NCBI GenBank assembly: GCA_003645115.1
Contig: QNEG01000139.1
Coordinates: 1 to 5,289 of the forward strand
From: a bacterium
Lineage (GTDB): Bacteria > UBP14 > UBA6098 > B30-G16
Length of the DNA stretch: 5,289 bases
Direction of reading: 5' to 3'
The notes under the pieces were generated by a model, which had not been told where the DNA came from, made no database searches, and saw only the letters and a program-made list of their open reading frames with translations. The first letter of the stretch is position 1, and each line of letters begins with the position of its first letter. Made by a program: the position numbers and the translations under genes. This document shows positions 1-5,289 of this stretch, in pieces.

Positions 1-761
1 CAATGCGTGGCGTCTTTGACAGGGCCGTAAATCAGCTCGACAGTTTTCTCGCCGAGATAATTTCCTTCGAACGCTCCAGGCCCCGGCCAATCGGGAATCG
101 GCACCGATGGTTCTTCGCCGCCGGTTCCGAGACCGTAGACCGAACTCGTCCAGAACTCGTCGGGTTTGCCTTCGCCGCGGAAGAAATTGAAAACGGCGCG
201 CTCGCGGGTATGGCAGACATCGCGGGCGGCGGTTTTTTCGTCCGTTGCGGTCGAGTATGCCAGAATCGCCTGCCCCATAACGACGCGCTTGGTATCGACA
301 TCGGCCTTTAGCGGCGCGATTTCATTCAGACGGGGTGCGAACGGCGCATATTGCGGGTCGCCGGAGAGCGGTTGCCACGCATTGTCGGCGATCTCGGCGT
401 AATCGAGGAGCTTGTCGGTATCGTCGGGAACTTCGTCGCGCAACTTGAGAGTGTCGAGCACGGAATCGTCGCCGGGGGTGAGCGTCGGTAACGAGATGCG
501 CAGTTTTATCAGACGTTCCCGAAGCGCCTTTACGGCTGTGCGCCACGCCGCAGACGCCGCTTCCTGCGCGTCCTCGGCTTCCATAGCGGCTATACGTTTA
601 GCGTGATAATCGTCGTCGAAAGCCTGTATATCGGCACGGAGCCAGTTTCCGAATTCGGGCGTATCGGGGAAAGCCAAAAACCACGCGACCCATCGGGTGA
701 ACCACTCGTCGTAATTTTCATCGGTCAGCGTGCTCGGATAACGGGTTTTAATTTCGGCCAA
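1..761 (-). CDS. Unrecognised protein, 5' part of gene (runs off left edge)
   Basis: An uninterrupted reading frame of 253 codons runs from a TTG at 761-759 to the left edge. It is easy to miss because it has no ATG near its start and no stop in the window. The start is chosen because GGAGGG (minus strand, 771-766) lies 4 nt upstream, and an in-frame TAA lies a short way further upstream. The protein begins MAEIKTRYPSTLTDENYDEW. Residues about 15-50 are rich in Trp and Phe. Residues about 55-90 form a long Ala/Arg/Glu-rich probable helix containing AAWRTAVKALRERL. The rest is acidic and proline-rich (PIPDWPGPGAFEGNY). No signal peptide or membrane segment is visible. The overall plan (short aromatic N-terminus, Ala-rich helix, then a loop) loosely resembles uncharacterised proteins of about 200-250 aa from environmental bacteria, but I cannot name a family. 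Its GC-rich codon use differs sharply from the RM cluster, so it is probably resident chromosomal DNA. It is a confident gene of unknown function. Confidence 0.8.
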   Translation of the reverse strand, partial: MAEIKTRYPSTLTDENYDEWFTRWVAWFLAFPDTPEFGNWLRADIQAFDDDYHAKRIAAMEAEDAQEAASAAWRTAVKALRERLIKLRISLPTLTPGDDSVLDTLKLRDEVPDDTDKLLDYAEIADNAWQPLSGDPQYAPFAPRLNEIAPLKADVDTKRVVMGQAILAYSTATDEKTAARDVCHTRERAVFNFFRGEGKPDEFWTSSVYGLGTGGEEPSVPIPDWPGPGAFEGNYLGEKTVELIYGPVKDATH

Positions 762-765
762 TTTA

Positions 766-771
766 CCCTCC
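766..771 (-). promoter_or_regulatory. Strong Shine-Dalgarno deciding a TTG start
   Basis: The minus strand reads GGAGGG, then TAAA, then TTG (761-759). This near-perfect anti-16S match at suitable spacing is the main reason for placing the start of the left-hand gene at a TTG. No ATG occurs in frame until about codon 60. Confidence 0.75.
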
Positions 772-820
772 GTTTCGCACAAATTCTGTGCATTTTACGT
801 AAGTTGTTGTTGCCCAGGCT

Positions 821-955
821 TTTAAAAGACTTTTTTTGCGTTTTAAAGACTTTTTCTTCAGTTTAAAAGACCCTTGTGAACTTTTTAAAGACTTTTTATT
901 CCGTTTAAAAGACCTGTGTCAACTTTTAAAAGACCCCAAACCTATTTTCAACGAC
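821..955. repeat. 21-bp-period direct repeat array (TTTAAAAGAC core)
   Basis: The decamer TTTAAAAGAC or its variant TTTTAAAGAC occurs at 821-830, 841-850, 862-871, 883-892, 904-913 and 925-934. A degenerate seventh copy (8 of 10 matches) is at 946-955. The start-to-start distance is 20 bp once and 21 bp for every later step. The intervening 10-11 bp are not conserved in sequence. Spacers at 872-882 and 914-924 resemble each other (both contain TGTG or TGTC followed by AAC), and those at 831-840, 851-861 and 893-903 begin with a T-run, which hints at a partial 42-bp higher-order pattern. Two helical turns between cores would place bound proteins on the same face of the DNA. The array lies upstream of the left-hand gene and downstream of hsdS. 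Its function is unknown. Confidence 0.85.
894..922 (-). promoter_or_regulatory. Weak candidate promoter inside the repeat array
   Basis: On the minus strand a perfect TTGACA (922-917) lies 18 bp before TAAAAA (898-893), a 4/6 match to the -10 consensus. The orientation suits the left-hand gene, whose start is about 130 nt downstream. The spacer includes one of the repeat cores. In such AT-rich DNA a chance match is quite possible, and no conserved extended -10 is present. Confidence 0.2.
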
Positions 956-1041
956 CGGTTTAAGCAAAAAAAAGAGGGATTAATAACCAATACTGCCAAC
1001 CCGCCGAACGAATTTCAACCTAAAATTTCTTCACCCCAAAG

Positions 1042-2397
1042 TCAAACGGTTTTTTCGTCATCCTCCAAAATCATTTCTTCCACTTTGTGTTTTGCTTCTT
1101 CGAGAAGTTTTTTTGCTTCTTTTCGTGCAGAGTGCGATTCGCGGACTTTATCGGAAATCTCTTGCTGGATTTTCTTATCAAGAATTGGAATTATTAAGTT
1201 CATAGCACTTTTAGGTCTTAAATGGTTTATTATCGAACCTCCACCTTCCCTTTTAATTTGCATTTCTATTGCAATAGAATTAAGCAAAATAGATAAATAG
1301 TTAGGTTCAACATTTTCTTTCAATTTCAATCTTAAAATTCCACTGCTAACTATCCCTTTAATTTTTTCACTTAAATAAAATGCAATTCCAGGTGTAGCGT
1401 CTTTTGTAAATAATATTTCTCCTTGTTGAGGTTCATAATTGTTTTTCAATTTTTCATATAATTCTTCTGAAATATATTTAGTATCCGTTCCGCCAATTTC
1501 CTCCTTTGATAAATCGCTTACACGATAAAATGGGATTCCTTTTTCAATATATTCATTAGAACCAACTTCAATGCCTTTTTTATATGAAACTATCTCTCCT
1601 AATTTTAATGTCCTGAATTTTTTAATTTGCTCCAGCAGTGCATAATATTTCGGCAAAAAGTATTCTCCGTCCATTCTTTCTACTTCTTCCGTTTCGGAAT
1701 AATTGCGGATATTCCATTTCGTTTTCGGCAGTTCGAGTTTATCAAGCCCAAGCTCGGAGAGAAGAAGAGATTCGGCGGTGGAGAGAAGAGAAAGAGAAGA
1801 TTCAAATTTCTTATTCGCATTTTCAACAATATCAATGAATAATTTTCTATTATTATAAATAGTTCGTGGTATAGGCAAATTAAAAATGATATTTTCAGAA
1901 AATCGAGGATGTTCAGATCCTTCTTGACTCCATTTCAAAATTTTTTGAATAGGTTCACTAATAAAAAAAGGAAGTAACCAAGCGATTGATTCATTCCCTT
2001 TTTTTGTTAAAACAATAAATTCGGTGGATAAAAGAATAGTACCAGTATTTTCTCCTATATATGCCATTTCTTTTAAATATGAACGAAGTCTTGAAATGAT
2101 AAAATCTCCATTGTTAGCTATTTTTTTGGCACTTTGTGGACAATTTTCTGAATCAGAGAATTCACCACCTTTTAAAAATCCTCCAATAGCATCTGTCAAG
2201 TCATAAACTTTTATTTTTTCTTTCCAATCGCGAGGAAATGCAATATACTTTTTTTCTTTTGCTATTTTGTTTATTGTATATTTGCCAGTTTCATTAAGTC
2301 TCTTAAAAACATTCAGTTTATCTATATGGTAATAATCCGCACCAAGTTTTTGGTCGGTTGTTAGTTCGCTAAATTTAACAATGCTCCATACAGCCAT
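1042..2397 (-). CDS. hsdS: Type I RM specificity subunit HsdS
   Basis: This 451-aa protein is the DNA-recognition subunit that directs the HsdM methyltransferase (and HsdR where present) to a bipartite target. It has the normal length and plan of two target-recognition domains (TRDs) separated by helical spacers. TRD1 covers about residues 1-185. The central conserved helix is about 186-218 (IVENANKKFESSL, LLLSELGL). TRD2 covers about 240-405 and starts with RMDGEYFLPKYY; it includes IPFYRVSDL, GEILFTKDATPG and SSGILRLKL, which are typical HsdS TRD strand motifs. A C-terminal helix at about 406-445 contains QQEISDKVRESHSARKEAK. The ATG at 2397 shares one nucleotide with the upstream stop (TAATG) and has GGGAG 6 nt upstream, so translation is probably coupled. 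The TRD-coding stretches are more AT-rich than the central spacer, consistent with TRD exchange. It looks intact. Confidence 0.93.
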   Translation of the reverse strand: MAVWSIVKFSELTTDQKLGADYYHIDKLNVFKRLNETGKYTINKIAKEKKYIAFPRDWKEKIKVYDLTDAIGGFLKGGEFSDSENCPQSAKKIANNGDFIISRLRSYLKEMAYIGENTGTILLSTEFIVLTKKGNESIAWLLPFFISEPIQKILKWSQEGSEHPRFSENIIFNLPIPRTIYNNRKLFIDIVENANKKFESSLSLLSTAESLLLSELGLDKLELPKTKWNIRNYSETEEVERMDGEYFLPKYYALLEQIKKFRTLKLGEIVSYKKGIEVGSNEYIEKGIPFYRVSDLSKEEIGGTDTKYISEELYEKLKNNYEPQQGEILFTKDATPGIAFYLSEKIKGIVSSGILRLKLKENVEPNYLSILLNSIAIEMQIKREGGGSIINHLRPKSAMNLIIPILDKKIQQEISDKVRESHSARKEAKKLLEEAKHKVEEMILEDDEKTV

Positions 2398-3128
2398 TAG
2401 TTGCTCCCGACTTTTTTCACCAATTCCTCTCTAATAATATCTCTTATATCTTGCTCGTCTTTTTTATCTTCGTCATTTACACAGCAATTCCAGAAATCAC
2501 ACCAGTGTTTATAAAACACCCACATAACCATTTCATTTAGTAAAACACCGGGAACAGGATTAAGATTACCTCCAAAAGGTTCAATATATTTCATAGGAAA
2601 TATTTGAGTTTTTTCAAAATGGGCTGCGCCATCTTTGGTGGTATAATCATTGCAGGCTGGAATATAGAAAGATTCTTTATAATCAAAACAAGCTGTTTTA
2701 AATATTGTATCTTGATATTCTTTATCTATGCCAAAAATGGGAATCAACAGAGAATAATCAGCTTCCGTTCCATCTGCCCATCTCATAATGACTTTATTCC
2801 AGAATATTGCTGGTCTTTTCTTTGCTTTCATAACAAGTAGATACTCATCTGTTCCCAATTTTAGATCCTTTATTGGCCTTCCTCTTTTAAGTTCCCTGAA
2901 ATCACGCAAATGCTTCACTCGTTTTATTGAAAAAGAATGTAGTCTAAAATCTTCATGATCATCATCTTCTGTTTTCATTTTTAAGCCATAAATCCTTTCG
3001 GCAACCAAAGGATATACAGGATAAGCCCATACAATTTGACCTCTCTGATAAGCCCTTGCTTTGGCGTAATCAGTTATCGGTTCATAGAAACCATCAAGAA
3101 TTTCCAAATATGATTCATGAATCTTCAA
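2397..3128 (-). CDS. Unrecognised 243-aa protein, possible MazF/PemK-like partner of the Panacea protein
   Basis: I do not recognise this protein with confidence. The frame is open back to 3248, which would overlap the Panacea gene by 134 nt. I prefer the TTG at 3128 because AAGAGG (minus strand, 3140-3135) lies 6 nt upstream, leaving a 14-nt overlap. Alternatives are an ATG at 3185 without a good SD and a TTG at 3107. The protein begins MKIHESYLEILDGFYEPITD. Several pieces recall the SH3-like barrel of MazF/PemK toxins: RGQIVWAYP at 29-37 (family pattern G-D-I-V-W), then LLVMKAKKRPAIFW at 97-110 (family pattern K-x-R-P-A-L/I-V), then YSLLIPIFG at 125-133. The insert between the first two is longer than usual, and the protein is about twice the size of classical MazF. 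The C-terminal third is helical and ends in a charged tail. No membrane segment is visible. Position after a Panacea gene fits a toxin partner, but a structural RM accessory role is also possible. Confidence 0.75.
   Translation of the reverse strand: MKIHESYLEILDGFYEPITDYAKARAYQRGQIVWAYPVYPLVAERIYGLKMKTEDDDHEDFRLHSFSIKRVKHLRDFRELKRGRPIKDLKLGTDEYLLVMKAKKRPAIFWNKVIMRWADGTEADYSLLIPIFGIDKEYQDTIFKTACFDYKESFYIPACNDYTTKDGAAHFEKTQIFPMKYIEPFGGNLNPVPGVLLNEMVMWVFYKHWCDFWNCCVNDEDKKDEQDIRDIIREELVKKVGSN
2404..2408 (-). promoter_or_regulatory. Shine-Dalgarno for hsdS within the preceding gene
   Basis: GGGAG on the minus strand lies 6 nt before the hsdS ATG (2397-2395), inside the last codons of the upstream gene. 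Together with the TAATG stop-start overlap it supports termination-reinitiation coupling of the two products. Confidence 0.6.
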
Positions 3129-3774
3129 AGGAAACCTCTTTGCCTTCAATAGTATCCAGATTCCAATTATATACTGGGTCTTCATCGTATTTGTATGGTC
3201 TCGACAAAATGATTGCAGGCGGATGTCGGATGATTTTTCTTTTTTCAATGTATGATTTAGCTTTTTCCTTTATTTTTCCTTTTATTTCATTTATCTCTCT
3301 TGTTGATATATCAATAGAAAGCTCCTTGGGCTTTGGTTTTACAGTTGAAAAATCTAACAATTCTCCTCTTGTCTTCACATTCTGCATTGGTTCAGTTTTA
3401 AAATAAACAAAATCAAGGAGATTCGGTAGCGGCATATGAGCAAAATCTTCAATCACCCGTTCAATATCACCTTTTGTTTGTGGGTCAATATTATTTTGTG
3501 GATTTGATGGTAAGTCATCACGATTAAATTTAAAAAATGTAAGTAATATTCCATGTTCAGTTCTATCCACATTTTCGATTTCTTCAGCATAAGGGCCAAA
3601 ATACCAGAATTTCCAAGTCAAGTCTGTTAATCTTTCTCCAGTTCTCCTATAATGATAGAGTTCTATCATATATAGTAACTTGGTGATATAAGTCACATTG
3701 GTTCTACAATCGTAGTCCTTCTCATGCAGAAAATCGAGAAGATAGGCGAGTATATTTTTTGCTTTGTCGTCCAT
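3115..3774 (-). CDS. Panacea/SocA-like (DUF4065) domain protein, putative antitoxin
   Basis: This 219-aa protein begins MDDKAKNILAYLLDF. Residues about 3-80 match the Panacea (DUF4065, SocA-like) pattern: an N-terminal helix, then TKLLYMIELYHYRRTGERLT (31-50), then WKFWYFGPYAEEIEN (54-68). The conserved elements are the K-L-L-Y helix, the R-x-T-G turn and the (Y/F)-G-P motif followed by a helix. A second part has VYFKTEPM (123-130) and GELLDFS (137-143). A Lys/Glu-rich helix follows at about 158-180, then a variable tail. Panacea domains are known as antitoxin domains that neutralise many unrelated toxins; that this copy does so is inference. The ATG at 3774 is chosen because it gives the family-like N-terminus. 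The frame is open back to a TTG at 3831, overlapping hsdM. No clear SD is present; it lies 19 nt after the hsdM stop. Its 3' end overlaps the next gene by 14 nt. Confidence 0.85.
   Translation of the reverse strand: MDDKAKNILAYLLDFLHEKDYDCRTNVTYITKLLYMIELYHYRRTGERLTDLTWKFWYFGPYAEEIENVDRTEHGILLTFFKFNRDDLPSNPQNNIDPQTKGDIERVIEDFAHMPLPNLLDFVYFKTEPMQNVKTRGELLDFSTVKPKPKELSIDISTREINEIKGKIKEKAKSYIEKRKIIRHPPAIILSRPYKYDEDPVYNWNLDTIEGKEVSFEDS
3135..3140 (-). promoter_or_regulatory. Shine-Dalgarno deciding a TTG start inside the Panacea gene
   Basis: AAGAGG on the minus strand is followed by six bases (TTTCCT) and then TTG at 3128-3126. None of the other in-frame candidates (TTG 3248, ATG 3185, TTG 3107) has a comparable site. 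The initiation signal lies within the final codons of the upstream gene, so translation of the two products is likely linked. Confidence 0.5.
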
Positions 3775-3793
3775 AGTAAAAAAAATAATAAAT

Positions 3794-5197
3794 CTATTTC
3801 TTATAAAAACTAAAACCTTCTTTTTTTGCAAACTCTATAAATGCATCTGCAATTTCATCCAAATCGTGATGAACTATCGGATGTCCAAATTCATCTAGTT
3901 TTAATTTTCCGTTTTCGTCCTTTTCAAAAATATATTCCCCGCTGTTGTCCTTTCCGCCTTCTTCGGAAACAGCAAAGAAAATCGGGTAATCATCGACTTT
4001 GGGGCAAAGCGGACCCGCGTTCGGGTCATCATTCCATTTTTGAAGGAAAAGAACACTTGTTTTCGTTCCAGTGTGAGGCTTAAAAGTGTTGGGATGCAAT
4101 CCGACGACAGCGAGAATTCTGGCTCGTTTGGCGATAAATTTTCTGATTCCCTCATCGCTCGTATTGTTAAATCTCCCTTGCGGAAGAACGATTGCCATTC
4201 TTCCGCCGGGTTTCAGAAAATTGAGATTTCTCTCGATGAATAGAATATCGCGACCGATTTTTGATGGATACTTCCCATTTGGTTTTTTGGAAATATCATA
4301 ATATTTAATGATTCTCGTATCTTTGATGTCTCCGGCAAATGGTGGATTTGTCATAAGAATATCGAAGGCAAATTCTTTCAAATTGTCTCGATTGTATTTG
4401 TCCATTTCGGGGTCATCGAAATGTCTCAATCTATCCAATAGTGGATGCTCATCGCCGAGATTCCAGCTCTTGGGATTTAATGAATCGAGCCGATAAACAT
4501 GAGTTTTGCCATCGCCTGCAATGATATTTAGTGCTTTTGCAATTTTTACCATTCGAGCATCGAAATCGATTCCATATACCATTTCGGCAGCATATTCCCT
4601 ATCTTCTCCGCTTGGCCCCTTCGCCGTGAACTTGTGCCCCCAAACCTTGAATATCGTATGAACAGTAAAACCACAGGAACCAGCAGCGGTATCTATCATA
4701 TACTCATCTCTTTTTGGATTGAGCATTTTCACGCACATATCGATTACATGGCGGGGAGTGAAATATTGTCCTTTTTCGCCCTTGCCGACTTTTATTTCGA
4801 GATATTCGAAAGCCTCGTCTATTACTCGTAAATCGCAATTGAAAAGTTTGACATCCTGTAAAAACGAAACACAAACCTTTAATTGTTCGGGCGTCAATTT
4901 TATCTTTTCGCCATAATCGAATACTCCGCTCCATTTCGATTTTGCATCATCGAATAATTTATCGATTTTGTCCTTTAATTCTGTGGGATTGTCTCCGTGA
5001 ACTCGAAATTTTAGATAATAATTTTCACTATTAGAACCTTTCCATTCATCGTAAAGTTTTGCATATATCAATTTGAAGACTTCTTCAAACGCATCGACTC
5101 CAGCGTGCGCGAGAACTATGTCTTCCATATCGAGAATTATTTTTTTCAGAGTAGTTTTTTCGATAACTAATTGAGATTGCTGATTTTTATCTTGCAA
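3794..5197 (-). CDS. hsdM: Type I RM DNA N6-adenine methyltransferase HsdM
   Basis: This 467-aa cytoplasmic enzyme transfers a methyl group from S-adenosylmethionine to adenine N6, using HsdS for sequence recognition. Motifs appear in gamma-class order. GQYFTPRHVIDMCVKML (143-159) is the motif X region. IDTAAGSCGF (168-177) is the AdoMet-binding motif I, with Cys where GSGGF is more usual. VYGIDFDARMVKIAK (207-221) is motif II. TNPPF (283-287) is the catalytic motif IV. NLNFLKPGGRMAIVLPQG (324-341) and TGTKTSVLFLQKW (376-388) follow. An N-terminal helical domain covers about residues 10-130. The length is normal and no catalytic residue is missing. The start is a TTG at 5197 without a visible SD. 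An in-frame TGA at 5227-5225 bounds it, and the next Met (residue 24) would remove part of the first conserved helix. It is first of four packed genes. No hsdR is found in the window. Confidence 0.95.
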   Translation of the reverse strand: MQDKNQQSQLVIEKTTLKKIILDMEDIVLAHAGVDAFEEVFKLIYAKLYDEWKGSNSENYYLKFRVHGDNPTELKDKIDKLFDDAKSKWSGVFDYGEKIKLTPEQLKVCVSFLQDVKLFNCDLRVIDEAFEYLEIKVGKGEKGQYFTPRHVIDMCVKMLNPKRDEYMIDTAAGSCGFTVHTIFKVWGHKFTAKGPSGEDREYAAEMVYGIDFDARMVKIAKALNIIAGDGKTHVYRLDSLNPKSWNLGDEHPLLDRLRHFDDPEMDKYNRDNLKEFAFDILMTNPPFAGDIKDTRIIKYYDISKKPNGKYPSKIGRDILFIERNLNFLKPGGRMAIVLPQGRFNNTSDEGIRKFIAKRARILAVVGLHPNTFKPHTGTKTSVLFLQKWNDDPNAGPLCPKVDDYPIFFAVSEEGGKDNSGEYIFEKDENGKLKLDEFGHPIVHHDLDEIADAFIEFAKKEGFSFYKK

Positions 5198-5207
5198 AAG
5201 AATTTCA

Positions 5208-5213
5208 TATAAT
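5208..5213 (+). promoter_or_regulatory. Candidate -10 box (TATAAT) for the rightward gene
   Basis: A perfect TATAAT lies 40 nt before the GTG start of the plus-strand gene and would place the transcription start near 5220, at the left arm of the inverted repeat. No good -35 element is seen at 16-18 bp upstream, so either an activator is needed or the match is due to AT-richness. Confidence 0.35.
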
Positions 5214-5217
5214 TTAG

Positions 5218-5252
5218 ATTGTCCTCACAATAAATTAGATAAGGAGGACAAT
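5218..5252. repeat. 9-bp perfect inverted repeat covering the SD of the rightward gene
   Basis: ATTGTCCTC (5218-5226) and GAGGACAAT (5244-5252) are exact reverse complements separated by 17 bp. The right arm contains most of the GGAGG SD of the plus-strand gene and ends directly before its GTG. In RNA the arms would form a stem masking the ribosome site. In DNA the palindrome sits between two divergent genes and beside a TATAAT box, so it could be an operator for either or both. Confidence 0.6.
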
Positions 5253-5289
5253 GTGAAAGCAAACCCAAAAATACAAAATTCATTATTAA
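5253..5289 (+). CDS. Start of an unrecognised rightward gene (runs off right edge)
   Basis: AAGGAGG (5241-5247) followed by ACAAT and GTG at 5253 is a strong initiation site. The frame then reads MKANPKIQNSLL and is open to the window end, 12 full codons. The ATG two bases earlier (5251) is followed at once by TGA, so GTG is the start. Too little is present to assign a family. It is divergent from hsdM across a short regulatory region, so it could be part of the same island (for example a regulator or hsdR), but nothing in the sequence decides this. Confidence 0.55.
   Translation, partial: MKANPKIQNSLL

Larger units (their letters stand above)
762..1041. other. Intergenic region between hsdS and the left-hand gene
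   Basis: This 280-bp AT-rich gap separates the hsdS stop from the TTG start of the left-hand gene; both genes are read leftwards. It contains the 21-bp-period repeat array (821-955) annotated separately, an A8 tract on the plus strand (966-973) and the SD of the left-hand gene (766-771). I see no convincing RNA gene and no strong hairpin terminator. The plus-strand open frame crossing the array (about 836-1300) encodes a crude seven-residue repeat only because 21 bp is seven codons, and it then continues antisense to hsdS. I do not regard it as a gene. Confidence 0.6.

Noticed and set aside
3..311. Plus-strand open frame of 102 codons at the left end
   Set aside because: It is the antisense shadow of the well-supported minus-strand TTG gene in GC-rich DNA, and has no SD or recognisable product.
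821..955. CRISPR array
   Set aside because: The repeat core is only about 10 bp and the spacers 10-11 bp, with similarity among spacers and no cas genes nearby.
966..1010. Possible rho-independent terminator for hsdS: T8 run on the minus strand at 973-966
   Set aside because: The sequence before the T-run has only a three-pair GGG/CCC stem with mismatches and a large loop, which is not a convincing hairpin.
836..1300. Plus-strand 154-codon open frame with a seven-residue repeat (FKD/LKD pattern) at its N-terminus
   Set aside because: The heptad pattern follows automatically from a 21-bp DNA repeat, the rest is antisense to hsdS, and no SD precedes the start. The first repeat step of 20 bp also breaks the frame.
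3129..3248. N-terminal extension of the 243-aa protein to 3248 or 3185
   Set aside because: It overlaps the Panacea coding sequence by 71-134 nt, and neither start has an SD comparable with AAGAGG before the TTG at 3128.
3775..3831. N-terminal extension of the Panacea protein to a TTG at 3831
   Set aside because: It would overlap hsdM by 38 nt and add a Lys- and Phe-rich segment not fitting the family N-terminus, which begins naturally at the ATG at 3774.
5251..5253. ATG start for the rightward gene
   Set aside because: The ATG is followed directly by TGA; the overlapping GTG two bases later gives an open frame.

Overview
This 5.3-kb window comes from an unidentified bacterium, probably an environmental or metagenome-assembled genome. 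It has two compositional domains. Positions 1-761 are visibly GC-richer. Everything from about 780 to the right edge is AT-rich and carries a type I restriction-modification (RM) modification locus. The junction looks like the edge of a laterally acquired defence island. Clear Shine-Dalgarno (SD) sequences (GGAGGG, GGGAG, AAGAGG, GGAGG) and frequent TTG/GTG starts are visible. No gene here fixes the phylum.

Layout, left to right. (1) Positions 1-761, minus strand: the 5' part of an unrecognised protein gene that leaves the window on the left. It starts at a TTG behind a strong SD. (2) Positions 762-1041: a 280-bp gap holding six clear copies, plus a seventh degenerate copy, of a TTTAAAAGAC-like decamer at a 21-bp period. 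(3) Positions 1042-5197, minus strand: a tightly packed four-gene cluster transcribed right to left. It runs hsdM (N6-adenine methyltransferase), a Panacea/SocA-like (DUF4065) protein, an unrecognised 243-aa protein with weak MazF/PemK-like features, and hsdS (two-domain specificity subunit). Junctions are a 19-nt gap, a 14-nt overlap and a 1-nt TAATG overlap, so an operon is likely. (4) Positions 5198-5289: a divergent intergenic region with a TATAAT box and a 9-bp perfect inverted repeat. It leads into the first codons of a plus-strand gene with a GTG start that leaves the window on the right.

How the parts could work together: HsdM and HsdS should form a sequence-specific adenine methyltransferase. 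No hsdR is seen in the window. The two genes between hsdM and hsdS are not normal RM subunits. Panacea domains are known antitoxin domains that pair with many unrelated toxins, and the next gene is plausibly its partner. The main hypothesis is a toxin-antitoxin-like module built into a type I modification operon. It could act as a back-up or alarm linked to the RM complex. The Panacea and Hsd assignments rest on visible motifs; the toxin assignment and the functional link are inference.
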